The translations under genes were made by a program, and so were the position numbers. A DNA stretch of 64,000 nucleotides, from assembly GCF_003594885.1 (NCBI RefSeq), contig NZ_QZEZ01000009.1:62001-126000 (forward strand), written 5' to 3'. Below, piece after piece: positions 7,927 through 17,160 of this stretch. The notes under the pieces are model-generated. The model did not search any database, was not told where the DNA came from, and saw nothing but the letters and a program-made list of their open reading frames with translations. The first letter of the stretch is position 1. Each line of letters starts with the position of its first letter. The stretch is from Vallicoccus soli. GTDB lineage: Bacteria; Actinomycetota; Actinomycetes; Motilibacterales; Motilibacteraceae.

Positions 7927-8094
7927 GTGGCTGCCAAGACCGACGTCCGCCCCAAGATCACCATGGCCTGCACGGAGTGCAAGGAGCGGAACTACATCAC
8001 GCGCAAGAACCGGCGCAACGACCCCGACCGGATCTCGCTCAACAAGTTCTGCCCGCGCTGCCGCTGCCACCGCGAGCACCGCGAGACGCGCTGA
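7927..8094 (+). CDS. rpmG: 50S ribosomal protein L33
   Basis: 55 residues from GTG 7927: starts [18 protein letters not shown], has [20 protein letters not shown] and a second CPRC pair. Both CxxC pairs are kept, so this is the zinc-binding (C+) form rather than a zinc-free paralogue. Position upstream of the MaoC-type dehydratase pair matches the rpmG-hadA-hadB order of mycobacteria and relatives. A terminator follows. Confidence 0.96.
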   Translation: MAAKTDVRPKITMACTECKERNYITRKNRRNDPDRISLNKFCPRCRCHREHRETR

Positions 8095-8115
8095 GCGCAG
8101 CGCCCCGCAGCCACG

Positions 8116-8147
8116 AGAGGCCGCTCCCCGCACGGGGGGCGGCCTCT
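8116..8147 (+). terminator. Hairpin terminator after rpmG
   Basis: A 14-bp stem (8116-8129 with 8134-8147, one G-U pair) with a 4-nt loop, about 20 bp after the rpmG stop. Confidence 0.75.
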
Positions 8148-8205
8148 GGCACGCTAGGGCCCGTGCCGGCACCGCTGCAGTCCCCCGAGCCGAGGAGGCG
8201 CTGAC

Positions 8206-8652
8206 GTGGGCGTCGACCCGTCCGTCGTCGGGCGCACCTACCCCCCGACCCCCGTGTACGAGGTGGGCCGCGAGAAGCTGCGCGAGTTCGCCGACGCGGT
8301 CGGCGACCCCCACCCGGCGTACCGCGACCCGGCCGCGGCCCGCGCGCTCGGGCACCGCGACGTCATCGCCCCGCCGACCTTCGCGGTCGTGCTGTCGATG
8401 GGCGCCGACGCGCAGGTCGTGCGCGACCCCGCGGTGGGCGTCGACTTCAGCCGCGTCGTGCACGCCGAGCAGCGCTTCTCCCACGCCCGGCCGATCACCG
8501 CGGGGGACCGGCTCGTCGTGACGGTGACCGTCGACGGCGTGCGCAGCGCCGGCGGGCACGACCTCGTCACCACCCGCGGCGAGATCACGACGGAGGACGG
8601 CGAGGCCGTGTGCACCGCGACCTCGACCCTGCTCGTCCGGGGCGAGGGGTGA
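8206..8652 (+). CDS. HadA-like hot-dog fold subunit (FAS1-like dehydratase / MaoC N-terminal domain)
   Basis: 148 residues; GTG start with CGAGGAGG upstream. Matches the FAS1-like dehydratase domain (VGRTYPPTPVYEVGREKLREFA; DPHPAYRDPAAARALGHRDVIAPPTF). In mycobacteria HadA pairs with HadB as a (3R)-hydroxyacyl-ACP dehydratase; this subunit lacks the catalytic Asp/His motif, which sits in its partner. Stop overlaps the next gene (GTGA), as expected for obligate partners. Whether the substrate is a fatty acyl-ACP or a CoA ester cannot be told from sequence. Confidence 0.88.
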   Translation: MGVDPSVVGRTYPPTPVYEVGREKLREFADAVGDPHPAYRDPAAARALGHRDVIAPPTFAVVLSMGADAQVVRDPAVGVDFSRVVHAEQRFSHARPITAGDRLVVTVTVDGVRSAGGHDLVTTRGEITTEDGEAVCTATSTLLVRGEG

Positions 8653-9122
8653 GCCGCCCCGCCGTGGGGCAGGTCGCCGTGGGCGACGCCCTGCCGCCGC
8701 TGTCGGTCCACCTCTCGCGCGCCGACCTCGTGCAGTACGCCGGCGCCTCGGGGGACCTGAACCCCATCCACTGGGACGAGCACTTCGCCCGCTCGGTGGG
8801 CCTGCCCGACGTCATCGCCCACGGGATGCTCACCATGGGCCTGGCCGTGCGGGCCGTCACCTCCTGGGCCGGGGACCCCGGCGCCGTCGTCGACTACCGC
8901 ACGCGCTTCACCCGCCCGGTCGCCGTCGCCCACGACGGCGGCGCCGACGTCGAGGTCACCGGCGTCGTCGCGCAGGTCCACGACGACGGCACCGTGCGCG
9001 TCGACCTCACCGTCACCAGCGCCGGCGCCAAGGTGCTCGGCGCCGCCCGGGCCGTCGTGCGCCTGGCGCCCGCGCCCTCGGCGGAGGGCGGCGTGCAGGG
9101 GAGCCCGGGCGGCGTCGCCTAG
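8649..9122 (+). CDS. HadB-like MaoC family dehydratase, catalytic subunit
   Basis: 157 residues from GTG 8649, overlapping the previous stop by four bases. Carries the R-hydratase motif YAGASGDLNPIHWDEHFA (catalytic Asp and His) and the conserved IAHGMLTMGLAVRAV helix. Probably forms the heterodimer with the upstream protein that dehydrates (3R)-hydroxyacyl thioesters. Its TAG stop is part of a TAGGCT box that could serve as the murB -10. Confidence 0.9.
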   Translation: MSRPAVGQVAVGDALPPLSVHLSRADLVQYAGASGDLNPIHWDEHFARSVGLPDVIAHGMLTMGLAVRAVTSWAGDPGAVVDYRTRFTRPVAVAHDGGADVEVTGVVAQVHDDGTVRVDLTVTSAGAKVLGAARAVVRLAPAPSAEGGVQGSPGGVA

Positions 9123-9125
9123 GCT
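9120..9125 (+). promoter_or_regulatory. Possible -10 box of murB
   Basis: TAGGCT overlapping the stop codon of the dehydratase gene, eight bases before the murB GTG. No Shine-Dalgarno precedes that GTG, so a leaderless or nearly leaderless murB transcript is plausible. Confidence 0.4.
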
Positions 9126-9133
9126 CGACCCTC

Positions 9134-10183
9134 GTGCTCGACGAGTCCGCGGTCCCCCTCGCCACCCTCACCACGCTGCGCGTCGGGGGGCCCGCCCGCC
9201 GCCTCGTCACCGCGGAGACCGAGGACGAGCTCGTCGGCGTCGTGCGCGACCTCGACGCGGCCGGCGAGCCGCTGCTCCTGCTCGGCGGCGGCAGCAACGT
9301 CGTGGTGCCCGACGAGGGCTTCGACGGCACGGTCGTGCGGGTCGCCACCCGCGGCGTCGCGCCGTGCGTCGACGGCTGCTCGGGGGCGACGGTGACCGTG
9401 GCCGCGGGCGAGCCCTGGGACGACCTCGTCGCCCGCGCCGTCGAGGAGGGCTGGGTGGGCGTCGAGGCGCTCTCCGGCATCCCCGGCCTCACCGGCGCCA
9501 CCCCGGTGCAGAACGTCGGCGCCTACGGCCAGGACGTCTCCCAGACCGTCGCGCGGGTCCGCACGTACGACCGCGACGCCGGCGCCCTGCGCACCCTCAC
9601 CGCCGCCGAGTGCGGCTTCGGCTACCGCAGCTCACTGCTCAAGGACGCGCTGCGCGGCGGCTCGCCGCGCTGGGTCGTCCTCGACGTGACCTTCCAGCTG
9701 CGCCTCGGCAGCCTGGGCGCCCCGGTGGCGTACGCCGAGCTCGCCCGCGCCCTCGGCGTCGCCAAGGGCGGGCGGGCCCCCCTCGGGGAGGTGCGCCGCG
9801 CGGTGCTCGGGCTGCGCCGCGGCAAGGGCATGGTCCACGACGACGCCGACCCCGACTCGTGGAGCGCCGGGTCGTTCTTCACCAACCCGGTCCTCGACGC
9901 CGCCGCGGCCGCCCGGCTGCCCGAGGACGCCCCGCGCTACCCCGAGGCCGACGGTCGCACCAAGACCAGCGCCGCCTGGCTCATCGAGCGGGCCGGGTTC
10001 GCCAAGGGGTACGGCGCCGGCCCGGCCCGGCTGTCCTCGCGCCACACGCTGGCGCTGACCAACCCCGGCGGCGCCACCAGCGCCGACGTCCTGCGCCTGG
10101 CGCGCGAGGTCCGCGACGGCGTGCGGGCCCGCTTCGGCGTCGACCTCGTCCCCGAGCCGGTGCTCGTGGGCGCGACGCTCTAG
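9134..10183 (+). CDS. murB: UDP-N-acetylenolpyruvoylglucosamine reductase
   Basis: Cytoplasmic FAD enzyme that reduces UDP-GlcNAc-enolpyruvate with NADPH to UDP-MurNAc, the second committed step of peptidoglycan synthesis. 349 residues with FAD-binding LLGGGSNVVVPDEG, SGIPGLTGATPVQNVGAYG, the catalytic serine in WSAGSFFTNPV (Ser247) and the C-terminal glutamate in [12 protein letters not shown]. Its TAG stop and that of the opposing adenosine deaminase gene overlap in one CTAG, with no terminator between them. Confidence 0.96.
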   Translation: MLDESAVPLATLTTLRVGGPARRLVTAETEDELVGVVRDLDAAGEPLLLLGGGSNVVVPDEGFDGTVVRVATRGVAPCVDGCSGATVTVAAGEPWDDLVARAVEEGWVGVEALSGIPGLTGATPVQNVGAYGQDVSQTVARVRTYDRDAGALRTLTAAECGFGYRSSLLKDALRGGSPRWVVLDVTFQLRLGSLGAPVAYAELARALGVAKGGRAPLGEVRRAVLGLRRGKGMVHDDADPDSWSAGSFFTNPVLDAAAAARLPEDAPRYPEADGRTKTSAAWLIERAGFAKGYGAGPARLSSRHTLALTNPGGATSADVLRLAREVRDGVRARFGVDLVPEPVLVGATL

Positions 10184-11274
10184 CCCCGGCGCGCCGGGCC
10201 GCGCTCCGGGGCGGGCTCCGGGCCGGGCGCCGGGGCGGGGGCCGCGAGCCAGGCGTCGATGCCGGCGAGCAGCCGCTCCCGCACGTCCGACGGGGCGCAC
10301 GAGCCGGTGACGGAGCTGCGGGCCAGGTCGGCGAGCGCGGCGTCGTCGAGGCCGTGGTGCTCGCGGGCGAGGACGTACTGGTCGACGAGGCGCGCGCCGA
10401 AGAGCAGCGGGTCGTCGGCCCCGAGCGCCACCTCGACGCCGGCCCGGCGCAGGGTGCGCAGCGGCACGTCGGCGGGCGTCGGCCAGACGCCGAGGGCCAC
10501 GTTGGACGCGGGGCAGACCTCCAGGACGACCCCCCGCGCGGCGATCCGCTCGAGCAGCGCGGGGTCCTCGACGGCCCGCACCCCGTGCCCGAGCCGCTGC
10601 GCGCCGAGCTGCTCCAGCACCGCCCGGGCGCTGGCGGCGCCCAGGAGCTCGCCGCCGTGCGGGTCGCTGAGCAGCCCGGCCCGGCGCGCGATGGCGAACG
10701 CCGGCGCGAAGTCCTCGGTGCGCCCGCGCCGCTCGTCGTTCGACAGGCCGAAACCGACGACGCCGCGCCCGGCGTACCGGGCCGCGAGGCGCGCGAGGGT
10801 GCGGGCGTCGAGCGGGTGGCGCGTCCGGTTCGCCGCGACGACGAGCGCCGTGCCGACGCCGGTGGCGGCCGACGCCTGCGCCGCCGCGTCGAGGACCAGG
10901 TCCGTGAAGGCGGTGATGCCGCCGAAGCGGGCGGCGTACCCGCTGGGGTCGACCTGCAGCTCGAGCCAGCCCGAGCCCTCGGCCCGCTCGTCCTCGGCGG
11001 CCTCGCGCACGAGCCGGCGCACGTCGTCCTCCGTCCGCAGCACGGAGCGGGCCGTGTCGTAGAGGCGCTGGAAGCGGAACCAGCCCCGCTCGTCGGCGGC
11101 GGACAGCCGCGGGGGCCAGGCCGAGCGCAGGGCGTCGGGCAGCGCCACGCCGTGCCGGTCGGCGAGCTCGACCAGCGTGGTGTGGCGCATCGAGCCGGTG
11201 AAGTGCAGGTGCAGGTGCGCCTTGGGCAGGGCCGCGAGGTCGCGGCCCCGCCCCGCGGCGCGCGCCCCGCTCAG
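10180..11274 (-). CDS. add: Adenosine deaminase, probable CTG start
   Basis: Zn-dependent deaminase of adenosine/deoxyadenosine (purine salvage), about 364 residues. Metal ligands and active-site motifs are present: [11 protein letters not shown] (His20, His22), [15 protein letters not shown] and LGADDPLLF. No ATG, GTG or TTG lies upstream of the HxH motif in this frame; the only sensible start is CTG 11274, which overlaps the aminotransferase stop (CTGA) and has GGCGAGG just upstream. Translation is thus likely coupled to the aminotransferase. Starting at the first ATG inside GSMRH would delete the metal-binding histidines. Confidence 0.88.
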   Translation of the reverse strand: MSGARAAGRGRDLAALPKAHLHLHFTGSMRHTTLVELADRHGVALPDALRSAWPPRLSAADERGWFRFQRLYDTARSVLRTEDDVRRLVREAAEDERAEGSGWLELQVDPSGYAARFGGITAFTDLVLDAAAQASAATGVGTALVVAANRTRHPLDARTLARLAARYAGRGVVGFGLSNDERRGRTEDFAPAFAIARRAGLLSDPHGGELLGAASARAVLEQLGAQRLGHGVRAVEDPALLERIAARGVVLEVCPASNVALGVWPTPADVPLRTLRRAGVEVALGADDPLLFGARLVDQYVLAREHHGLDDAALADLARSSVTGSCAPSDVRERLLAGIDAWLAAPAPAPGPEPAPERGPARRG

Positions 11275-12524
11275 CGGGCCTCGCCGAGCAGCCGCTGCAG
11301 GCGGGTGACGCCCTCGACGAGGTCGTCGTCGCCGAGGGCGTACGACAGGCGCAGGTAGCCGGGCGTGCCGAAGGCCTCGCCCGGCACGACCGCGACCTCG
11401 GCCTCGTCGAGCACGAGCGCGGCGAGCTCGGCACTCGTGGCCGGGGTGCGCCCGCGCAGCTCCCGGCCCAGCAGGCCCTTGACGCTGGGGTAGGCGTAGA
11501 ACGCGCCGTCGGGGGTCGGGCACTCCACGCCGTCGATCTCGCCGAGCATGCGCACGATGGTGCGCCGGCGCCGGTCGAAGGCCTCGCGCATCGCGGCGAC
11601 GGCCGACAGGTCGCCGCCCACGGCGGCCAGCGCCGCCGCCTGCGCGACGTTGGCGACGTTGGAGGTGGCGTGCGACTGCAGGTTGGCCGCCGCCTTCACC
11701 ACGTCCTGCGGGCCGAGCAGCCAGCCCACGCGCCAGCCGGTCATCGCGTACGTCTTCGCGACGCCGTTCACGACGACGCAGCGCTCCGCGAGCTCGGGCA
11801 CCCGCGCCGGCATCGAGGCGAACTCGGCGTCGCCGTACACCAGGTGCTCGTAGATCTCGTCGGTGAGCACCCAGAGGCCGTGCCCGGCCGCCCAGCGCCC
11901 GATCTCCTCGACCTCGGCCGGGGTGTGCACGGCCCCGGTCGGGTTCGACGGGGAGACGAAGAGCAGGACCTTGGTGCGGGGGGTGCGCGCGGCCTCGAGC
12001 TGCTCCACCGTGACGCGGTAGCCGCTCGTCTCGTCGGCGACGACGTCGACCGGCACGCCGCCGGCCAGGCGGATGGACTCCGGGTACGTCGTCCAGTACG
12101 GCGTGGGCACGAGCACCTCGTCGCCCGGGTCGAGCAGCGTCGCGAACGCCTCGTAGATCGCCTGCTTGCCGCCGTTGGTGACGAGCACCTGCGACGGCGC
12201 GACCTCGTACCCGGAGTCGCGCAGCGTCTTGGCGGCCACGGCCTCGCGCAGCTCGGGCAGCCCGGCGGCGGGGCTGTAGCGGTGGTGGCGGGGCTCGCGG
12301 GCGGCCCGGACCGCCGCCTCGACGACGTAGTCCGGCGTGGGGAAGTCCGGCTCGCCGGCGCCGAAGCCGATGACGGGCCGGCCCGCGGCCTTGAGGGCCT
12401 TGGCCCGCGCGTCGACGGCGAGGGTGGCCGACTCGCTGATCGCGCCGACGCGCCGGGACACCCGGCGGGCGGCGGGGGAGGGGGTGCTGCTCGGGGTGGC
12501 GGGGCTGCTGCTCGCGGCGGTCAT
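11271..12524 (-). CDS. aspC: Class I PLP-dependent aminotransferase (aspartate aminotransferase type)
   Basis: 417 residues; ATG preceded by GGGAGGA. Fold-type I signatures: [47 protein letters not shown], the PLP lysine in [16 protein letters not shown] (Lys257) and [13 protein letters not shown] with the carboxylate-binding arginine. Predicted to move amino groups between aspartate (or a related acid) and 2-oxoglutarate. Located before tRNA-Trp/secE as in many actinobacteria. The N-terminal 20 residues are Ser/Ala-rich and probably disordered. Specificity within the family is not certain. Confidence 0.92.
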   Translation of the reverse strand: MTAASSSPATPSSTPSPAARRVSRRVGAISESATLAVDARAKALKAAGRPVIGFGAGEPDFPTPDYVVEAAVRAAREPRHHRYSPAAGLPELREAVAAKTLRDSGYEVAPSQVLVTNGGKQAIYEAFATLLDPGDEVLVPTPYWTTYPESIRLAGGVPVDVVADETSGYRVTVEQLEAARTPRTKVLLFVSPSNPTGAVHTPAEVEEIGRWAAGHGLWVLTDEIYEHLVYGDAEFASMPARVPELAERCVVVNGVAKTYAMTGWRVGWLLGPQDVVKAAANLQSHATSNVANVAQAAALAAVGGDLSAVAAMREAFDRRRRTIVRMLGEIDGVECPTPDGAFYAYPSVKGLLGRELRGRTPATSAELAALVLDEAEVAVVPGEAFGTPGYLRLSYALGDDDLVEGVTRLQRLLGEAR

Positions 12525-12557
12525 GGCAGCATCCTCCCAGCGCCCGCCCCGGGGCGG

Positions 12558-12587
12558 TTCGACCAGGGGGCCCCGGGTGCGTACACT
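12558..12587 (+). promoter_or_regulatory. Promoter of tRNA-Trp (and perhaps secE-nusG)
   Basis: TTCGAC (12558-12563), 18-bp spacer, TACACT (12582-12587), about 65 bp before the tRNA. It runs divergently from the aminotransferase gene. Confidence 0.6.
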
Positions 12588-12657
12588 CGTCGTTCGGTGC
12601 GTCGTGGCCGTCGTGCCCGCGTGCCCCGCCAGGGGCCGCAGGGTGCGGGGGCAGCGA

Positions 12658-12730
12658 AGGGTCGTAGCTCAATTGGTAGAGTCCCGGTCTCCAAAACCGG
12701 TGGTTGGGGGTTCGAGTCCCTCCGGCCCTG
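12658..12730 (+). tRNA. tRNA-Trp (anticodon CCA)
   Basis: 73 nt. Acceptor AGGGTCG pairs with CGGCCCT (one G-U), discriminator G. The anticodon stem CCGGT/ACCGG encloses CTCCAAA with CCA at 12691-12693. No 3' CCA encoded. The order tRNA-Trp-secE-nusG-rplK-rplA is conserved in actinobacteria. Confidence 0.97.
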
Positions 12731-12818
12731 CGACGGCGCCCCCGCCACCGGGGGCTGCCTCCTGCGACGCACCTCGGGCCCGGACGTCCCGGGCACCGCG
12801 ACGGACGGGTGGGACGCA

Positions 12819-13076
12819 GTGACGGACGTGCGGGGCGCGACGGCGCTGCCCGACGGCGGCGGCTCGGGGTCCTCGGGCTCGCGCCCGGGCCCCCTGGCGC
12901 GCCTGTCCCTGTTCTACCGGCAGGTCGTGGCGGAGCTGCGCAAGGTCATCTGGCCGACGCGCAAGGAGCTCATCACCTACACGACGGTGGTCATCGTCTT
13001 CGTGCTCGTGGTGATCGCGTACGTCTCCGTCCTCGACCTCGGGTTCGGCCGGCTGTCCCTCTGGGTGTTCGGCTAG
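12819..13076 (+). CDS. secE: Preprotein translocase subunit SecE
   Basis: 85 residues from GTG 12819. A Gly/Ser-rich N-terminus leads to the amphipathic SecE motif [18 protein letters not shown] and a single C-terminal membrane helix ([15 protein letters not shown]), the minimal single-span form. It clamps SecY, encoded at 39.8 kb. Too short for most ORF cut-offs and embedded in a longer open frame; the start was chosen from the usual SecE length. Confidence 0.94.
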   Translation: MTDVRGATALPDGGGSGSSGSRPGPLARLSLFYRQVVAELRKVIWPTRKELITYTTVVIVFVLVVIAYVSVLDLGFGRLSLWVFG

Positions 13077-13149
13077 CCCGCCGGGCCGCCGACCGCCCGA
13101 CCGCCGCGCCACCCGCCCGCCGCACCCGCAGCACCGGAGGTACCCCACC

Positions 13150-14079
13150 GTGACCGACCCGACCTCGCCGTACGACCGCGAGGAGCTCCGCAGCGAGAAC
13201 GCCGAGGTCGCCGACGCCGAGGCCGCCGCCTCCGTCGACGAGCTCGACGGCGCCGCGCTCCCCGGCGACGTGCCCGGCGCCGTCGACGAGGGCACCACCG
13301 GCGACGCCCACCGCCACGCCGACCCCACGGCGGGCGACCCGGGCGACGACCTGGCCTCGGGCACCGACGCGCTCGGCGGCACCGACGACGAGACCGGCGG
13401 CTACGTCGAGGGCGACGCCGTCCCGGACGCGCTGCCCGAGGACCCGGCCGACGCACCCGGTGCGCCCGACGCCGGCGCGGACGCGGCCCCCGCGGCCGAG
13501 CCCGAGCCGCTGGACCTGGCCACGCAGCTGCGCCTGGCCCCCGGCGACTGGTACGTCGTGCACTCGTACGCGGGCTACGAGAACAAGGTCAAGAGCAACC
13601 TCGAGACCCGCGCGCAGAGCCTCAACATGGAGGACTTCATCTACCAGGTGGAGGTCCCCCAGCGCGAGGAGACCGTCATCAAGAACGGCCAGCGCAAGAA
13701 GGTGAAGCAGAACCTGCTGCCGGGCTACGTGCTCGTGCGCATGGACCTCACCGACGAGTCCTGGTCGACCGTGCGCAACACCCCCGGCGTCACCGGGTTC
13801 GTGGGGCACACGCACCGGCCCTCGCCCCTGTCCATCGACGAGGTCATGAAGTTCCTCGCGCCGGAGCAGGAGGAGGAGAAGAAGGCGGAGAAGGTCGAGG
13901 TCAAGGCCGTCGACTTCGAGGTCGGCGAGTCGGTCACCGTCATGGACGGCCCCTTCGCCACGCTCCCCGCGTCGATCAACGAGATCAACGCCGACGCGCA
14001 GAAGCTCAAGGTGCTCGTGTCGATCTTCGGCCGGGAGACGCCGGTCGAGCTGTCGTTCAACCAGGTGCAGAAGATCTGA
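13150..14079 (+). CDS. nusG: Transcription termination/antitermination factor NusG, acidic N-terminal extension
   Basis: 309 residues; GTG preceded by GGAGG. Residues 1-120 are an Asp/Glu/Ala/Gly-rich, probably disordered extension typical of actinobacterial NusG. The NGN domain begins near [20 protein letters not shown] and contains [12 protein letters not shown] and VTGFVGH. The C-terminal KOW domain is [19 protein letters not shown] to [11 protein letters not shown]. Binds RNA polymerase and, through KOW, Rho or ribosomal protein S10. Confidence 0.97.
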   Translation: MTDPTSPYDREELRSENAEVADAEAAASVDELDGAALPGDVPGAVDEGTTGDAHRHADPTAGDPGDDLASGTDALGGTDDETGGYVEGDAVPDALPEDPADAPGAPDAGADAAPAAEPEPLDLATQLRLAPGDWYVVHSYAGYENKVKSNLETRAQSLNMEDFIYQVEVPQREETVIKNGQRKKVKQNLLPGYVLVRMDLTDESWSTVRNTPGVTGFVGHTHRPSPLSIDEVMKFLAPEQEEEKKAEKVEVKAVDFEVGESVTVMDGPFATLPASINEINADAQKLKVLVSIFGRETPVELSFNQVQKI

Positions 14080-14162
14080 CCCTCCGCCCGCCGCCCGGCA
14101 GGCGAGGACCAGCGCGGCCCCCGGGCCGTGCCCGCACCGCTCCCGTCGAAGGAACCCGAGAG

Positions 14163-14594
14163 ATGCCCCCGAAGAAGAAGCTCACTGCGGTCATCAAGCT
14201 GCAGATCAAGGCCGGCGCCGCGACGCCGGCCCCGCCGGTCGGCCCCGCGCTGGGCCAGCACGGCGTGAACATCATGGAGTTCTGCAAGGCGTACAACGCG
14301 GCCACCGAGGCCCAGCGCGGGGACATCGTCCCCGTCGAGATCTCGGTGTTCGAGGACCGCTCGTTCACCTTCGTCACCAAGACCCCGCCGGCCGCGCGGC
14401 TCATCCTCAAGGCCGCGGGCGTCGACAAGGGCTCGGGCACCCCGCACACGACCAAGGTCGCCACGCTCAGCCGCGACCAGGTCCGCGCGATCGCCGAGCA
14501 GAAGATGCAGGACCTCAACGCCAACGACGTCGACGCCGCCGAGAAGATCATCGCCGGCACCGCCCGGTCGATGGGCATCACCGTCGAGGGCTGA
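14163..14594 (+). CDS. rplK: 50S ribosomal protein L11
   Basis: 143 residues: [20 protein letters not shown], the N-terminal domain [19 protein letters not shown] with the prolines of the thiostrepton region, and a C-terminal 23S-binding domain ([15 protein letters not shown]). Binds the GTPase-associated centre of 23S rRNA. Normal length. Confidence 0.98.
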
Positions 14595-14679
14595 GGCCCC
14601 GCAGGGCACCACCGCCCGCACCACCAGTGGCAGGGCCGCGCGCTGGCCCGCACCACGCACCCACCACCAGGGAGAGCAC

Positions 14680-15399
14680 GTGAAGCGCAGCAAGAGCTAC
14701 CGCGCGTCCGCGGAGAAGGTCGACGCCGACGCGCTGTACAGCCCGCTCGAGGCCGTCCGCCTCGCCAAGGACACCTCGACGACGAAGTACGACGCCACCG
14801 TCGAGGTCGCCCTGCGCCTCGGGGTCGACCCCCGCAAGGCCGACCAGATGGTCCGCGGCACCGTCAACCTGCCGCACGGCACCGGCAAGACGGCCCGCGT
14901 CCTCGTCTTCGCCACCGGCGACCGCGCCGAGGCCGCCCGCGCGGCCGGCGCCGACGTGGTCGGCGCGGACGAGCTCATCGAGGAGGTCCAGAAGGGCCGC
15001 CTCGACTTCGACGCCGTCGTCGCCAGCCCCGACATGATGGGCAAGGTCGGCCGCCTCGGGCGCGTGCTGGGTCCCCGCGGCCTCATGCCGAACCCGAAGA
15101 CCGGCACCGTCACCCCGGACGTGGCGAAGGCGGTCACCGACATCAAGGGCGGCAAGATCGAGTTCCGCGTCGACCGGCACGCGAACCTGCACTTCATCAT
15201 CGGCAAGACCTCCTTCCCGGAGTCGGCGCTCGTGGAGAACTACGCCGCGGCGATCGACGAGGTCATGCGCCTCAAGCCGTCGGCCGCCAAGGGCCGCTAC
15301 GTCAAGAAGGCCACGATGAGCACGACGATGGGCCCGGGCATCCCGCTCGACGCCTCGCGCACGCGCAACCTCCTCGAGGACGCGGCGCCGCAGGCCTGA
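14680..15399 (+). CDS. rplA: 50S ribosomal protein L1
   Basis: 239 residues, GTG start after GGGAGAG. L1 signatures: [68 protein letters not shown]. Component of the L1 stalk near the E site. A perfect 15-bp hairpin follows, separating rplKA from rplJL. Confidence 0.98.
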   Translation: MKRSKSYRASAEKVDADALYSPLEAVRLAKDTSTTKYDATVEVALRLGVDPRKADQMVRGTVNLPHGTGKTARVLVFATGDRAEAARAAGADVVGADELIEEVQKGRLDFDAVVASPDMMGKVGRLGRVLGPRGLMPNPKTGTVTPDVAKAVTDIKGGKIEFRVDRHANLHFIIGKTSFPESALVENYAAAIDEVMRLKPSAAKGRYVKKATMSTTMGPGIPLDASRTRNLLEDAAPQA

Positions 15400-15424
15400 G
15401 CCGCCCCGCGCGCCCCGGCGCGCC

Positions 15425-15470
15425 GCAGGACGGCCCCGCACCCCCGCCAGGGGGAGCGGGGCCGTCCTGC
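15425..15470 (+). terminator. Strong hairpin terminator between rplA and rplJ
   Basis: A perfect 15-bp G/C-rich inverted repeat (15425-15439 with 15456-15470) whose 16-nt loop can pair further (CCCCC/GGGGG). With the promoter at 15501 it indicates that rplJL is transcribed separately from rplKA. Confidence 0.75.
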
Positions 15471-15500
15471 GTCCGGCGGGGGCCCGCGGTCGGGCGGGAT

Positions 15501-15530
15501 TTGGTGTCCGGCACCGGCGCCGCGTACGCT
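15501..15530 (+). promoter_or_regulatory. rplJ promoter
   Basis: TTGGTG, 18-bp spacer, TACGCT. The -10 is identical to that of the rpoB promoter at 17152. About 200 bp of untranslated leader follows. Confidence 0.65.
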
Positions 15531-15536
15531 GTGCCG

Positions 15537-15730
15537 AGCCAGAGACCGCCGGTCGTCGCCGCGAGCACCGCTCGGGGCGGCCGAAGGCCCCGCGACGAGC
15601 GGGCGACCCGCGCAGGTGACCCGAGGACCCGGACGCGCTCGCGCGCGCCCGCCACGCCCCGAGCGCCCTGCGCCGGGGCGTTCGTGCGTCCGGGGGCCGC
15701 GACCGGCGGCACCCCGTACGAAGGAGTCCC
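15537..15730 (+). ncRNA. L10 leader (autoregulatory rplJ 5' UTR)
   Basis: Long G/C-rich leader between the rplJ promoter and start codon containing AGAGACCGCCGGTC near its 5' end and CGCAGGTGACCCG further on, resembling the conserved parts of the ribosomal protein L10 leader that binds L10(L12)4 and represses translation. Identification is from remembered sequence features and position; I could not fold it. Confidence 0.6.
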
Positions 15731-16357
15731 ATGGCGAGGCCCGAGAAGGCGGCGGCGGTCGCCGAGCTGACGGAGCAGTTCCGCAGCTCGAGCGCCGCCG
15801 TGCTGACCGAGTACCGCGGGCTCACCGTGGCCCAGCTCAAGGAGCTGCGCCGCGCTCTCGGTGAGACCACGGAGTACGCCGTGGTGAAGAACACGCTGAC
15901 CCGCATCGCGGCCAAGGACGCCGGCGTCGACGCCTTCGACGACCTGCTCCAGGGGCCGTCGGCCATCGCCTTCGTCAAGGGCGACCCGGTCGAGGCGGCC
16001 AAGGGCCTGCGTGACTTCGCCCGCGCGAACCCCCTGCTCGTGATCAAGGGCGGCGTCCTGGAGGGCAAGCCCCTCGACGCCGCCGGCATCTCCAAGCTGG
16101 CCGACCTCGAGTCGCGCGAGGTCCTCCTCGCCAAGCTCGCGGGTGCGCTGCAGGGCAGCCTGCAGCAGGCGGTCAGCCTCTTCGCCGCGCCGCTGTCGCA
16201 GGCCGCGCGCGTCGTCGACGCCCTGCGCCAGAAGGCCGAGCAGGACCCCAGCGTCCTCGCCGGCGGCGCCGGCACCCCGGCTGCGGACGCCCCGGCGCCC
16301 GCCGCCGACGAGGCCACCGCGGCCCCCGCGGACGAGCAGGCCCCCGCCGAGGCCTGA
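15731..16357 (+). CDS. rplJ: 50S ribosomal protein L10
   Basis: 208 residues; ATG with AAGGAG upstream. Begins [18 protein letters not shown], with [17 protein letters not shown] and [17 protein letters not shown]. The C-terminal helix that docks L7/L12 dimers is followed by an Ala/Pro/Glu-rich tail of about 40 residues. Stalk base protein and presumed repressor acting on its own leader. Confidence 0.98.
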   Translation: MARPEKAAAVAELTEQFRSSSAAVLTEYRGLTVAQLKELRRALGETTEYAVVKNTLTRIAAKDAGVDAFDDLLQGPSAIAFVKGDPVEAAKGLRDFARANPLLVIKGGVLEGKPLDAAGISKLADLESREVLLAKLAGALQGSLQQAVSLFAAPLSQAARVVDALRQKAEQDPSVLAGGAGTPAADAPAPAADEATAAPADEQAPAEA

Positions 16358-16442
16358 GGCCCGGCACCGACCACCCCTCGCCGCGCGCGGACCCGAGCGC
16401 GCGGGCCCCGAGCACGACCCAGACCAGAGAGGACCCGCCACC

Positions 16443-16835
16443 ATGGCGAAGCTCAGCACCGACGAGCTGCTCGACGCGTTCAAGGAGATGTCCCTCCTCG
16501 AGCTCAGCGAGTTCGTCAAGCAGTTCGAGGAGACCTTCGGCGTCACCGCGGCCGCCCCGGTGGCCATCGCCGCCGCCCCGGGTGCCGCCGGCGGCGACGC
16601 CGGCGCCCCCGCCGCCGAGGAGCAGGACGAGTTCGACGTCATCCTCGAGGCCGCGGGCGACAAGAAGATCCAGGTCATCAAGGAGGTCCGCGGCCTGACG
16701 AGCCTCGGGCTCAAGGAGGCCAAGGACCTCGTGGACGGCACCCCGAAGCCGGTCCTGGAGAAGGTCAACAAGGAGACCGCGGACAAGGCCAAGGCCGCCC
16801 TCGAGGGCGCCGGCGCCACCGTCACGGTCAAGTGA
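16443..16835 (+). CDS. rplL: 50S ribosomal protein L7/L12
   Basis: 130 residues: N-terminal dimerisation domain ([21 protein letters not shown]), Ala/Gly/Pro hinge at about 40-60, and the C-terminal factor-binding domain ([38 protein letters not shown] in family form). Recruits translational GTPases. Followed by a strong terminator. Confidence 0.98.
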   Translation: MAKLSTDELLDAFKEMSLLELSEFVKQFEETFGVTAAAPVAIAAAPGAAGGDAGAPAAEEQDEFDVILEAAGDKKIQVIKEVRGLTSLGLKEAKDLVDGTPKPVLEKVNKETADKAKAALEGAGATVTVK

Positions 16836-16875
16836 GGCCGCGCCCCGCACGGGGCGCTGCAGCACCAGCACCACC

Positions 16876-16914
16876 CCAGGGCGGTCGCTCCCACACCGGG
16901 AGCGGCCGCCCTGG
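16876..16914 (+). terminator. Hairpin terminator after rplL
   Basis: A 17-bp stem (16876-16892 with 16898-16914, one G-U pair) and 5-nt loop, ending in GCGTT. The remaining gap to rpoB (16915-17252) holds a 7-bp hairpin (17105-17111/17119-17125) and the rpoB promoter. Confidence 0.8.
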
Positions 16915-17128
16915 CGCGTTCCCGGGGCCCGCGGCGCGGGTACGACCGCTGCCGGCGGGGCGCGCCCGTCCGGGTGGCCCCGGCGTGGCGCGCCTTGACG
17001 CGGCCCCCCGCCCGGGTGACCATGCTCTGGCTCACCCTCCCGGCTCAGGACGGGGCGCGGTCGTGCCGAGGACGAGGTCAGGACAGGACGTGGCAGGACG
17101 GGTGCGCGGGGGTCTGCTCCCCGCGGAC

Positions 17129-17160
17129 TTGGCGACAGCGTGCCTCTCGGGTACGCTGTC
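17129..17160 (+). promoter_or_regulatory. rpoB promoter overlapped by an inverted repeat
   Basis: TTGGCG (17129-17134), 17-bp spacer, TACGCT (17152-17157), about 90 bp before the rpoB start. An 8-bp perfect inverted repeat GACAGCGT-N11-ACGCTGTC (17134-17141/17153-17160) spans the spacer and the -10, so it could be an operator or an early RNA hairpin. A second TTGACG at 16995-17000 lacks a well-spaced -10. Confidence 0.65.
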
